The translations under genes and the position numbers were made by a program. Shown here piece after piece: positions 17,293-26,171 of a DNA stretch of 64,000 nucleotides (positions are counted from its first letter, which is position 1; each line of letters begins with the position of its first letter). The notes under the pieces were generated by a model. The model had not been told where the DNA came from. It was given only the letters and a program-made list of their open reading frames with translations, and made no database searches. The stretch spans positions 1 through 64,000 of the forward strand of contig NZ_HE610719.1 of assembly GCF_000321025.1 (NCBI RefSeq). Reading direction: 5' to 3'. This stretch comes from Peptoniphilus senegalensis JC140 (GTDB lineage Bacteria > Bacillota > Clostridia > Tissierellales > Peptoniphilaceae).

Positions 17293-18663
17293 ATGAAAGA
17301 AGGAAATATTTTAGGAAGAGAAGATATAAAGAAATTACTTATAAAATTTGCAATACCAAGTATTTTAGCCTTAATAATAAGTTCCCTATATAACATTGTA
17401 GACCAAATTTTTATTGGCAACTCTGTGGGAATGTTGGGCAATGCTGCCACAAATGTTGCCTTTCCTCTCGTGACAATTTGCACAGCTCTTGCACTTTTGT
17501 GTGGCATTGGTGGAGCTGCAAATTTTAATATTTCATTGGGCAGAGGAGAAGATGATCTTGCAAGGCACTATATCAGAAATTCCATAAGTCTTGCAACTCT
17601 AGCAGCTCTTGTGTTTACAATAATAACTCACTTATTTATGGGAAATTTTTTAAAAATTTTTGGCGCCACAGAGGAAATTATGGACTATGCTATAGAATAC
17701 GTGTCCATAACTTCTTATGGATTTATATTTTTAATACTCGTAAATGTGGGTTCAACTTTAATAAGAGCTGATGGCGCTCCAAAATTTTCTATGTACTCTA
17801 TGGTAGTGGGTGCTGTTATAAATTTAATTTTAGACCCAATTTTTATTTTTGCCTTTGGCATGGGTATGGCAGGAGCAGCTTACGCAACTGTACTGGGACA
17901 ATTTTTCTCTTTTTTAATGATAATTTTTTATTTTAAAAGGCACTTTACCTCTGTGGACTTAAAAGGAAAATATTTTGAATTTCAATTAGATAAGATTATT
18001 AACATTGCAAGACTTGGTGCTGCAAGTGGATTTAACCAAGTTGCCATACTTTTTGTGCAAATACTTATGAATAATTTTTACAGATACTATGGCGCCTTGT
18101 CAGAATATGGAGCCAACATACCTCTTGCAGCAGTGGGCATTGTCATGAAGGTTAGCATGGTATTTTTCTGTGTCAACATTGGACTTTCACAAGGACTTCA
18201 ACCAATATCATCCTTTAACTATGGTGCGAAAAATTATGATAGAGTAGTAGAAGTTTATAAACTTGCAATTAAGTACGCCCTAATAGTGTCATCAATTTCC
18301 TTTGTAATTTTTCAAGCCTTCCCAAGACAAATAATTATGCTCTTTGGTGGAGGAAGCGACTTATATTTTGATTTTGCCATAAAATTATTTAGGATTATGC
18401 TCTTCTTTACTTTTTTAAATGGGGTGCAACCAGTTACTATGGGATTTTTGACATCAATTGGACTTGCAAAGAGAGGGATTTTAATTTCTCTACTAAGACA
18501 AGTCCTTCTCTTAGTTCCCTTTGCCTATCTTTATGCAAACTTTTTTGGAGTCAAGGGACTTTTGTACGCACCGCCAACGGCAGACTTTATAACCGCCATA
18601 GTTACCTTTGCCCTTGCAAAAAAAGTTTTAGACGATCTTAGAAATAAAACAATTGAAGAATAA
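17293..18663 (+). CDS. MATE-family efflux transporter
   Basis: A 456-residue, twelve-helix exporter of the MATE family, in the DinF/MepA-like branch. The pattern PSILALIISSLYNIVDQIFI, then GMLGNAATNVAFP, and LGRGEDDLA, plus the duplicated half starting near residue 230 (GAASGFNQVAI, SQGLQPISSFNYGAK), is characteristic. Such proteins export cationic compounds using a sodium or proton gradient; the substrate is not predictable. GGGAGG precedes the ATG. It stands alone and ends with a long hairpin terminator. Confidence 0.9.
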   Translation: MKEGNILGREDIKKLLIKFAIPSILALIISSLYNIVDQIFIGNSVGMLGNAATNVAFPLVTICTALALLCGIGGAANFNISLGRGEDDLARHYIRNSISLATLAALVFTIITHLFMGNFLKIFGATEEIMDYAIEYVSITSYGFIFLILVNVGSTLIRADGAPKFSMYSMVVGAVINLILDPIFIFAFGMGMAGAAYATVLGQFFSFLMIIFYFKRHFTSVDLKGKYFEFQLDKIINIARLGAASGFNQVAILFVQILMNNFYRYYGALSEYGANIPLAAVGIVMKVSMVFFCVNIGLSQGLQPISSFNYGAKNYDRVVEVYKLAIKYALIVSSISFVIFQAFPRQIIMLFGGGSDLYFDFAIKLFRIMLFFTFLNGVQPVTMGFLTSIGLAKRGILISLLRQVLLLVPFAYLYANFFGVKGLLYAPPTADFITAIVTFALAKKVLDDLRNKTIEE

Positions 18664-18668
18664 GTGTT

Positions 18669-18730
18669 AGCCTTTGGACAAACCATTAACTTAAAGTAAA
18701 TATAGAATGGTTTTCCAAGGGCTTTTTTAA
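18669..18730 (+). terminator. Long-stem rho-independent terminator
   Basis: AGCCTTTGGACAAACCATT pairs with AATGGTTTTCCAAGGGCT with small interruptions, followed by TTTTTT. It ends the MATE gene. Confidence 0.8.
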
Positions 18731-18766
18731 AGAAAAGTGTTAATTAAATTAAGGAGTTAAATGAAC

Positions 18767-18795
18767 TTGAAAAAGATTTCATTTTCAACTAAAAT
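18767..18795 (+). promoter_or_regulatory. Sigma-A promoter of the 2-hydroxyacid dehydrogenase gene
   Basis: TTGAAA (18767-18772) and TAAAAT (18790-18795) are separated by 17 bases. Transcription would begin about 35 bases before the gene at 18837. Confidence 0.6.
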
Positions 18796-18836
18796 AGAAA
18801 TGTAACGAAGTACATAAAAATTTAAGGAGGATGTAA

Positions 18837-19784
18837 ATGAAAGCGTTAATGGTAGACTATATGTCAGATGTAATTGACAAGGGACTTGAAGAAAGAGGTA
18901 TTGAACTTGATAAAGTTATGCTTCCAACTTCTGAAAAATTAGCAGAAATTATTGAACCTTATGATTTCTTATTCATGAGAGTTGACCCATTCATCAACAA
19001 GGAAGTTCTTGATGCTGCTAAAAACTTAAAGGCAATTTTCGTTGGTTCAACAGGAACTAACCACATTGATCTTGCTTATGCGAAAGAAAAAAATATTCCA
19101 GTTAAAAACTCTCCAGGACAAAATGCAAACGCAGTTGCTGAACTTGTTTTTGCAAAAATGTTAGACCTTTACAGAAACTCTGTACAAGCTCAAAACGAAG
19201 TTAAGGGCGGAATCTGGAACAAATATAGATGGATTGGTAGAGAACTTAGAAATAAGACTCTAGGAATTTGTGGTTTTGGAGCAATCGGTAGAAGAGTTGG
19301 CGAAATAGCTAATGTATTCCACATGAGTGTTCTTGCTTATGACCCATTCTTAAAGCCAGAAGACATCAAAGTTGACTATGCTAAACTTGTTGACTTCGAT
19401 ACTCTTGTAAAAGAATCTGACATCATTACTCTTCACATGCCACTAACTCCTGACACTAAGGACTTATTTGCAGCAGAAGAATTTGAAAAGATGAAAGACG
19501 GAGCTTGCATCATCAACGCTGCTCGTGGCGGAATTGTTAACGAAGATGACCTTTATGACTACATCAAAAATGGCAAACTAGGCGGAGCAAACTTAGATAC
19601 ACTTTCTAATGAACTTGGCTCTGGCGGACTTGACACTCAAGATGTTCCAGTAGAAAACAAATTATTTGAACTTGATAGACTTTATGTAACACCACACATT
19701 GGTGGATCAACTATTGATGCTCAAGATGATATTGGACATGTAATTCTTAAAAACTTTGACGAATTATTTCCAAATGTAAAATAA
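18837..19784 (+). CDS. NAD-dependent D-isomer-specific 2-hydroxyacid dehydrogenase
   Basis: A 315-residue cytoplasmic enzyme that interconverts a 2-hydroxyacid and a 2-keto acid with NAD(H). The Rossmann motif is ICGFGAIGRRVG near residue 145. Catalytic residues appear in INAARGGIVNEDDL (Arg), the following acidic region, and TPHIGGST (His). The substrate cannot be read from sequence: 3-phosphoglycerate, 2-hydroxyglutarate and 2-hydroxyisocaproate enzymes share this layout. It is monocistronic, has AAGGAGG before ATG and its own strong promoter, and uses C-ending codons more than its neighbours, which suggests high expression and a role in central fermentation. Confidence 0.85.
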   Translation: MKALMVDYMSDVIDKGLEERGIELDKVMLPTSEKLAEIIEPYDFLFMRVDPFINKEVLDAAKNLKAIFVGSTGTNHIDLAYAKEKNIPVKNSPGQNANAVAELVFAKMLDLYRNSVQAQNEVKGGIWNKYRWIGRELRNKTLGICGFGAIGRRVGEIANVFHMSVLAYDPFLKPEDIKVDYAKLVDFDTLVKESDIITLHMPLTPDTKDLFAAEEFEKMKDGACIINAARGGIVNEDDLYDYIKNGKLGGANLDTLSNELGSGGLDTQDVPVENKLFELDRLYVTPHIGGSTIDAQDDIGHVILKNFDELFPNVK

Positions 19785-19800
19785 AAAAATAAATTTATAA

Positions 19801-19838
19801 AGGCTGTTCACTTTTAGTGACCAGTCTTTTTTTATTGT
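19801..19838 (+). terminator. Rho-independent terminator
   Basis: AGGCTG-T-TCACT pairs with AGTGA-C-CAGTCT with one mismatch, followed by a T7 run. It ends the dehydrogenase gene. Confidence 0.8.
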
Positions 19839-19910
19839 TAAGCCTTTACTCATTGTAATGACAATCTCTTTGTAATAAAATATTAACAACAAATAAAAAA
19901 GGAGCTTGAC

Positions 19911-21521
19911 ATGAAGGACTATTACGCACCAATTATTTTATTATTAGCTTTTACTGGAGTAATTTTTTTGTACAATTATTACGTAAAGATAAGGAACGAA
20001 AGAATTTTGCGAGCTGAAATTATAAAAAACTTTGGAAAAATTCACTCAAAAAAATACAAGGGAAAAATTGACGGTATATATAAAAGGCTTGGCGGAAATG
20101 TATCTGAAATCACAGCAGCTGATTTAAACTTCGACAAAATAATTGGGAAGATGAATCACAACATGACAAGGCTTGGTCTGGAATATTTTTATTACAGGCT
20201 GAGAGATTTGATTTTAGATGAGAGTAAGCTATTAAAGATTCAAAAAAATTTAAGGGCAAATGAAGATAAAGAAGACCAACTTCTAGAAATGCAGTTTCAA
20301 CTAGGAAAAATTGGTTTTTTCAAGGAAGATGTATTAAATCTTCTTGAAGAAGAAGTTAAAGTGAAAAGAGAACTTGAAATTGAGGCTATGATTTTTTCTT
20401 TTACAGCAGTTTACATATTGATACTTTTTATTTTATTAAAGGCTCAGGCGATTTTATTTATTTTTGTCCTTCTTGGCATTAATATTTACATTTACAAAAA
20501 ATTCAATTCAATAACCTTGGGCAAATTAGAAAGTTTAGTTAGGTTAAAAAATATTTTATTTGTGGCTGAAAGTTTGACAAAAAATAAAAACAAAGTCTTC
20601 ACAGAAGAACTCCAAGAGCTAGAAAATATTTTAAAAGATCTTGGGCCTTTGAAGAGAACATTAAAGTCATTTGGGTTTTTAACTAGTAATGCAGAGATGG
20701 ACTTTGCAGAAACTTATAAGAATGTATTATTTTTATCAGAGGCGAGGAGATTTTCAAAAGCGCAAAAATATTTCAAGAAGTATGGAGAAGAAATACATAG
20801 ACTTTATTACTTAATTGGAAAAATCGACTGCCAAATTGGAATTATTTCAATCACAAAGGCTTATGGAACAAACTATGCGGACTTTGGAGAAAAAGTTTTT
20901 GGTAAAAATTTATACAATCCTCTACTAAAGGATCCAGTGCCTAATGATTTAGATTTAGAAAAATCAATAATTTTAACAGGTTCAAATGCCTCAGGAAAGT
21001 CAACTTATCTTAGAACAATTGGCATTAACACAGCCTTTGCTCTATCATTTGGAGTTTTCTTCGGAGAAAGGCTTGAGATAAAGCCAATGAAATTAAGATC
21101 AGCCATTGATATATCAGATTCAATAATGGAAAATCTTTCATATTTTATGGCAGAGTCCAAGGCAATTGGAGAGATGATAGGAGATGGCGAAGAAAAAATG
21201 ATTTTGCTTGACGAAATATTTAGGGGAACAAACACCATTGACAGAATAGCATCTGCTACAGCGACCCTAAAATATTTAGCAAGGAATAATCATGTAGTGG
21301 CTGCAACACATGACATTGAGCTTACGATTTTGTTAAAGGACTTCTACAAAAATATGCACTTTGAAGAAAAAATAGAAGAGGGCGATATAAAATTTGACTA
21401 TCTCTTAAAGGAAGGACCAGCTACAAGCCGTAATGCCATTGCAATTTTAGACAACTTAAATTACCCAAGAGAAATAATAAGTGAAGCAAGAGACCTTTCA
21501 AAGGTCTTAGAAGAAAGATAA
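19911..21521 (+). CDS. Membrane-anchored MutS-like ATPase
   Basis: A 536-residue protein with the MutS-type ATPase domain at the C terminus: Walker A GSNASGKST at about residue 357, Walker B ILLDEIFRGTN near 430, and VAATHDIEL. The core region before it resembles MutS lever and clamp helices, but the mismatch-recognition domain I is missing. There is an N-terminal hydrophobic helix (about 4-22) and two more at about 160-200. It belongs to the poorly studied membrane-associated MutS-related proteins of Firmicutes. A role in standard mismatch repair is not supported by the architecture. It stands alone; AAGGAG precedes the ATG. Confidence 0.8.
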   Translation: MKDYYAPIILLLAFTGVIFLYNYYVKIRNERILRAEIIKNFGKIHSKKYKGKIDGIYKRLGGNVSEITAADLNFDKIIGKMNHNMTRLGLEYFYYRLRDLILDESKLLKIQKNLRANEDKEDQLLEMQFQLGKIGFFKEDVLNLLEEEVKVKRELEIEAMIFSFTAVYILILFILLKAQAILFIFVLLGINIYIYKKFNSITLGKLESLVRLKNILFVAESLTKNKNKVFTEELQELENILKDLGPLKRTLKSFGFLTSNAEMDFAETYKNVLFLSEARRFSKAQKYFKKYGEEIHRLYYLIGKIDCQIGIISITKAYGTNYADFGEKVFGKNLYNPLLKDPVPNDLDLEKSIILTGSNASGKSTYLRTIGINTAFALSFGVFFGERLEIKPMKLRSAIDISDSIMENLSYFMAESKAIGEMIGDGEEKMILLDEIFRGTNTIDRIASATATLKYLARNNHVVAATHDIELTILLKDFYKNMHFEEKIEEGDIKFDYLLKEGPATSRNAIAILDNLNYPREIISEARDLSKVLEER

Positions 21522-21523
21522 AG

Positions 21524-21573
21524 AAACCGAGATGATGTTTACAAGGATTTGTAAAATTCATCTCGGTTTTTTG
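21524..21573 (+). terminator. Rho-independent terminator
   Basis: AAACCGAGATGA pairs with TCATCTCGGTTT, followed by TTT; an inner ACAA/TTGT pairing is possible. It ends the MutS-like gene and lies against the 3' end of the convergent surface-protein gene. Confidence 0.8.
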
Positions 21574-21589
21574 TTTAATCTAAATTTTA

Positions 21590-24424
21590 TTATTTAATAA
21601 TACTTGTCCAGTTTTCAAAACCATTTTCCATTCTTTCATATTGGTGAGTGTGAGAAGCTTCGATTATTTCATAATAAGCCCAGTGGCTCTTGTCTAAGTC
21701 CTTGTAAAGTCTAAGGTCAGCCATTACTTTAGCAAGTCCCTTTTCATTTACCTTTCTGTCGAAAAGACTATTTAAAATTCTAGCAGTTTCTGCTCTTGTA
21801 ATTGCATTGTCTGGTTTAAAGCTTCCGTCAGGATAGCCAGAAATTCTGTCATTTCCAAAACTTTGATTTATTGCAGCTTCATACTTGTGTCCAGCAATGT
21901 CAGGGAAAGTTGCCTTGGCATTATTTTTCTTGTCAAGGTGGGAAATTAACTGTGCAAGTTCTGCTCTTGTAATTTTTTCATCAGGTCTAAAAGCTTGACC
22001 CTTCTTTTCTTCTAAAATATTATTTTTGTAAGCAGCGCTGATGAAAGGTGCGTACCAAGCATTAGCCTTTACGTCCTTAAAGATTTCTTCGCCTTCAGTT
22101 AAAGGATAAGCCTTTAGTCTTACAAGCATTGTTACAGCCTCAGCCCTTGTTACATTGCAATCGGCTCTTACAGTCTCGTCAGGATAGCCGCTGATGTATT
22201 CAATATGACTTTCGCTTAGCTTTTCTGGAACTTTCATAGAATCAGCTTGGGCAAAGACAGGAAAAGTTTCAACATATTCATGAATTTTTATTTCAGGGAT
22301 AGCTTCAGGTTTAGTTTCTGGTTTTGGTTCAGGCTGAGGTTCAGGCTTTGGAGTTGGACTAGGAGTTTTTTCTCCCCAAATTGCGTAAAGAATTTGGTTG
22401 CTAGAAACATCTATTTTGTCCCCTGCTTTATATGCAGTGCCCTTTCCATCGGCTTGAGTATTCCATCCTTTAAATTCAAGACCTTCTCTTGTAAGTCCAG
22501 TTTCTTTTATAGTTTTAATTATATGATTAGCTGGTTTAATTTTATCATTTTCAGATTTAAGTTCTTCGCCATAAATTTTTTCTGCGGGATTTCCACCATT
22601 AGAATCATAAATAACTGTAACTAAAGGATTTACATAGTAGACATCGTAGTTGTTTAAAAGGCTGTCAACTTTTTCGTAAGTTGTCATATCAGATTTAATA
22701 GCACGAAGTTTGCCCATAAGAGAAGTTGTTTCAAATTTAAGCTCTTGGAAATCCTTGTAGTTAGTAGGTGGGTTAAAGTAGCCGTCACTTGCAAAGTTTT
22801 TGTCGAACACAACATCATCTGCAATAGTTAAGTTTGCATATTTTTCTTTTTCTGCAGGGTTTGCTTGTGAGAATAATTCAGTGACAATTGCGCCACCTCT
22901 TTTTGCAGAGTTCTCTTCGAATTTGGAGTTTGTTATATTTACTGTTGCATTTTTTGTAATATACATTGCTCCACCATATTCAGCGGAATTATTTTTATTA
23001 AAACTGCAACCATTAAAATCTACTGTACCAGCTTGTACAACTGCCGCTCCGCCTAAACCTGCGGCGTTGTTTTCAAATGTATTGCCGTTAGCTTCAATTA
23101 CTTCATTGTTTTTGACACTTTCGACCATAAGTGTGCCGGCAGATGTTAGCTTATCTTCATTTTTGCCGTTATTTTTAAATATATTACTTGTAATACTTAC
23201 ACTTGAATCTTTTACATGAAAAGCTGAAGAAAATCTTTCTGCAAAGTTTCCTTCAAAGGTATTTCTTTCGACAATACCTTCAACATTAGTTACAAACAAA
23301 GCTCCGCCAAATTTAGCTGTGTTATTATTAAATGTATTATTTTTTATAGAAGCATTATTGCTATTTCTTACAAAAATTGCTCCACCTTTACCTTTAACTT
23401 TAACTGAAGCATTTCCAACAAAATTGGCATTTTCAATGCTTACTTTATTATCTGCAACTATAGCACCACCTAATGTGCCAGTAATCTTGTTATTTTCAAA
23501 AATTCCACCATTTACAATTAATACATTATTATCTGCGAGTGAGCAAATTGCTCCGCCATTTGATGCTTCATTACCCTTAAAAGTTCCCTTATTTACTGTA
23601 AGCTTACCATAGTTAATAATTGCTCCGCCATAGCCTTCTGCTTTATTTCCTTCAAAGTTTCCGCCATTAATAATAGTTTCGGCGCCTTCTTCATTAAAGA
23701 TTACTCCACCGCCTGTTCGATTATATTGAGATTCATTATTTTTAAACTCTCCGCCATTTACTATAAGCTTGCAATTTTCACGAACAGAAATAGGAGATCC
23801 TCCGTTTTGAGAATTCAACTTATTATTTTCAATTGTAACGCCGTCGTTAATAATAAGAGTGGAATCTTTTCCATCATTATATTCATCTCTAATGACAAGG
23901 GTGCGATAGCTATAAGGGGCGTCTACATAATTACAATTTCTTATGACTGTACCCTTGTCTAAAGTAATTGTAATGCCTTGATTGTCATCATGAGTATAGA
24001 TACCACCACCAGTAGATCCGTCTTTTCCTTCAAGAATGATATTTTTAAAAAGATAGTTGCCATCCTTTAGAAAAAAGTGTGGCATACCATTTCCTGATGT
24101 AAGTACGGGAGAAGTGCCTTCTTTAGATGTGAAGGTAATATTTAATCCGCTTATTATTGATCTTGAAGTACCTTCAAATTCATAGTCTTTAGTCACTTCT
24201 ATAACATAACTAGCATTTTTATCTGTTTTTTTCATCATGCCAAGTATAGTATTTTCGTCCCAACCATCTTTAATTTCATCGTATTGACCTAGTTCAGTGC
24301 CGTCAGCTTTTTTAAGAACAAAGGTCTTTTCGCCTTCTGCATAAGTATTTTCAGCTGATAAAAAAATTGCAGATGAAAATATTAAGGCAAAGGCAAAAAT
24401 TATTACAAATATTTTCTTTTTCAT
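21590..24424 (-). CDS. Large beta-helix surface protein with SLH repeats
   Basis: A 944-residue secreted protein. A signal peptide (residues 1-31) is followed by a right-handed beta-helix region (about 90-560) built of repeated units such as GGAIxNxG, NxFxNNxA and GGAxxVxx, like polymorphic outer-membrane-type repeats and pectin-lyase folds. An InlB/Listeria-Bacteroides repeat follows near 600-685 (VTVIYDSNGG ... FKGWNTQADGKGTAY). A proline-rich linker of PEPKPE type leads to three or four SLH repeats at the C terminus (ISGYPDET, ITRAELAQLISHL, ISGYPDGSFKPDNAITRAE). The SLH part likely fixes it to the wall while the beta-helix projects outward, possibly for adhesion. The rc strand has AGGAGG before ATG. 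Confidence 0.88.
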   Translation of the reverse strand: MKKKIFVIIFAFALIFSSAIFLSAENTYAEGEKTFVLKKADGTELGQYDEIKDGWDENTILGMMKKTDKNASYVIEVTKDYEFEGTSRSIISGLNITFTSKEGTSPVLTSGNGMPHFFLKDGNYLFKNIILEGKDGSTGGGIYTHDDNQGITITLDKGTVIRNCNYVDAPYSYRTLVIRDEYNDGKDSTLIINDGVTIENNKLNSQNGGSPISVRENCKLIVNGGEFKNNESQYNRTGGGVIFNEEGAETIINGGNFEGNKAEGYGGAIINYGKLTVNKGTFKGNEASNGGAICSLADNNVLIVNGGIFENNKITGTLGGAIVADNKVSIENANFVGNASVKVKGKGGAIFVRNSNNASIKNNTFNNNTAKFGGALFVTNVEGIVERNTFEGNFAERFSSAFHVKDSSVSITSNIFKNNGKNEDKLTSAGTLMVESVKNNEVIEANGNTFENNAAGLGGAAVVQAGTVDFNGCSFNKNNSAEYGGAMYITKNATVNITNSKFEENSAKRGGAIVTELFSQANPAEKEKYANLTIADDVVFDKNFASDGYFNPPTNYKDFQELKFETTSLMGKLRAIKSDMTTYEKVDSLLNNYDVYYVNPLVTVIYDSNGGNPAEKIYGEELKSENDKIKPANHIIKTIKETGLTREGLEFKGWNTQADGKGTAYKAGDKIDVSSNQILYAIWGEKTPSPTPKPEPQPEPKPETKPEAIPEIKIHEYVETFPVFAQADSMKVPEKLSESHIEYISGYPDETVRADCNVTRAEAVTMLVRLKAYPLTEGEEIFKDVKANAWYAPFISAAYKNNILEEKKGQAFRPDEKITRAELAQLISHLDKKNNAKATFPDIAGHKYEAAINQSFGNDRISGYPDGSFKPDNAITRAETARILNSLFDRKVNEKGLAKVMADLRLYKDLDKSHWAYYEIIEASHTHQYERMENGFENWTSIIK

Positions 24425-24623
24425 AAATTCCTCCTAGTAATAAATAAGTTTAAGGAAATAAAAATACCCTTTCAATAATAATAATAAGGGGAAAATGCAA
24501 GGCAATTTCAAGGTTTTGTAGGATTTTCAGCTAAAAGGACAAGCTTTTCTTTCTTTAATTGTTTTTTCTTATAATATATAATATTAATAGGAATATAGTT
24601 TTTTTTATAGATGGGAGGGAAGT

Positions 24624-25229
24624 ATGAGGATTTATTTTACAAGACATGGGGAAACTGAGTGGAACAGGGCTGGCCTTATTCAGGGGCAAGATGATTCTCC
24701 ACTAACTGAAGAGGGAATAGAGATGGGGAAAATTCTTCACGAAAAATGTAAGGACATTCACTTCGACAGTGTTTATTCATCTGATCTTGGTCGAGCCTAT
24801 GACACTACAAAATTAATTTGTCCTGACAGAAAGATTATAAAGACTTCACTCCTTCGTGAGATTGATGTGGGTTACTGGTCGGGGAAAAATATTAAAGATG
24901 TGAAAAAAGATGATAAGTGGCTCCACAAACTTTATTTTGAAAAACCTCACTCCTATAACAGAATTGATGGAGAAAGTCTCTATGACCTAAGAAGGCGAGT
25001 TGAAAAATTTTTTGAGTATGCCGTTTATCCTGAAATCGACAAGACTATTTTAGTTGTAACTCATGGTGTGACCATTGTTGCCATGTATTCTATTATGGAG
25101 AATGTGCCCATGGAAAATTTTTGGGTAAACAGGGTAAGACGTAATGGGGAATTCAATATTTGTGATTATCATGATGGCAAGTTTAAGATTATAAAGAAGG
25201 CTCCACAAAATTCTGTGGATTCTATTTGA
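24624..25229 (+). CDS. Histidine phosphatase family protein (phosphoglycerate mutase-like)
   Basis: A 201-residue cytoplasmic enzyme of the histidine phosphatase superfamily. The catalytic motif FTRHGETEWN is at the N terminus, GQDDSPLTEEG follows, and the second catalytic histidine is in VVTHGVT near residue 148. Members are phosphatases of varied substrates or cofactor-dependent mutases; the lack of neighbouring glycolytic genes favours a phosphatase. GGGAGGG precedes the ATG. It is nine bases from the thioredoxin reductase gene, so the two are probably one transcript. Confidence 0.85.
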   Translation: MRIYFTRHGETEWNRAGLIQGQDDSPLTEEGIEMGKILHEKCKDIHFDSVYSSDLGRAYDTTKLICPDRKIIKTSLLREIDVGYWSGKNIKDVKKDDKWLHKLYFEKPHSYNRIDGESLYDLRRRVEKFFEYAVYPEIDKTILVVTHGVTIVAMYSIMENVPMENFWVNRVRRNGEFNICDYHDGKFKIIKKAPQNSVDSI

Positions 25230-25238
25230 GGTGATTAG

Positions 25239-26171
25239 ATGAAAAGTTATGATTTGATTATTATTGGTGCAGGGGCAGCTGGTTTAAGTGCTGCCATATA
25301 TGCTGGCAGGTCTCTTTTAAATACTCTTATTATTGAGAAATTTTCCTTTGGCGGGAGAGTCAATGACACGCCAAGGGTAATTAATTATCCTGGCTTTAAG
25401 GATATTTCTGGAAGGGATTTAATTAATGAATTTAGAAAACAGGCAGAAAATTTTACAAGTAATGAGTTTACTTATGGAACTGCATCCAAAATTATAAAAA
25501 AAGATGATGGATTTCAAATTATTACTTCAAGGCGCAAGGAATTTTATGCCAAAGCAATTATTATTGCAACTGGAACTTATGCAAAGATGATAAATGTGCC
25601 TGGCGAAACTGAATTTGCAGGTAGAGGTGTGTCTTATTGCTCAACTTGTGATGCTGATTATTTTAAGGACAAGGATATACATATTTTGGGATCAGGAGAC
25701 CTTGCTCTTGAAGAGGCTGATTATCTCTCCAATTTTGCAAATTCTATTAACATGATTATTATTCATGAAGAAGGAAATTTTGATGGGAATGAATTTGAAG
25801 TTGAGAGAATAAAAAAGAATCCAAAAATTTCTTACACTTGGCACTCAAAGCTTGAAGGAATTTATGGAGGGGAAAGAGTAAATAGTCTTGATATTTTAAA
25901 CTTATCTGACAAGAAAAGCACAAGAGTTACTTCTGATGGAATATTTATTTTTGCAGGTATGAGTCCAAATTCTGATTTTGTAAAAGATTTTGTTGAGATA
26001 GATAATTTTGGTTTTATAAAAACTGACGATTGCATGAGAACTTCTGTGGAAGGTATTTTTGCGGCAGGAGATATAAGACAGAAACCACTTAGACAAATTG
26101 TGACTGCGGCAAATGACGGCGCTATTGCTACAGTTTATGCAGAAAAGTTTATTAGGAATAGAGGTGTATAA
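25239..26171 (+). CDS. trxB: Thioredoxin reductase-like flavoprotein
   Basis: A 310-residue FAD- and NAD(P)H-dependent disulfide reductase. It has the FAD motif IIIGAGAAGLSAAIY at the N terminus, IIATGTYAK, the redox motif YCSTCDA (CxxC), and the C-terminal FAD-binding GIFAAGDIR. The usual NADPH motif GGGxxAxxE reads GSGDLALEE, so the pyridine-nucleotide preference may differ from standard TrxB. The stop overlaps the start of the propeller/thioredoxin fusion gene, whose thioredoxin domain is the natural substrate candidate. Usual length for TrxB. Confidence 0.88.
   Translation: MKSYDLIIIGAGAAGLSAAIYAGRSLLNTLIIEKFSFGGRVNDTPRVINYPGFKDISGRDLINEFRKQAENFTSNEFTYGTASKIIKKDDGFQIITSRRKEFYAKAIIIATGTYAKMINVPGETEFAGRGVSYCSTCDADYFKDKDIHILGSGDLALEEADYLSNFANSINMIIIHEEGNFDGNEFEVERIKKNPKISYTWHSKLEGIYGGERVNSLDILNLSDKKSTRVTSDGIFIFAGMSPNSDFVKDFVEIDNFGFIKTDDCMRTSVEGIFAAGDIRQKPLRQIVTAANDGAIATVYAEKFIRNRGV

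Noticed and set aside
18761-18805. A 14-codon leader-peptide frame (ATG after AAGGAG) upstream of the 2-hydroxyacid dehydrogenase
   Set aside because: It overlaps the TTGAAA-N17-TAAAAT promoter, so most of it would lie upstream of the transcription start. It also has no regulatory codon run or following terminator.
22800-23612. Plus-strand frames of 97-139 codons inside the beta-helix surface gene
   Set aside because: They mirror the repetitive minus-strand coding sequence, have low-complexity composition and lack ribosome sites.
22800-24200. Repeated short units in DNA considered as a CRISPR or tandem DNA repeat
   Set aside because: The similarity is at protein level (beta-helix repeats); there are no exact direct repeats with uniform spacers.
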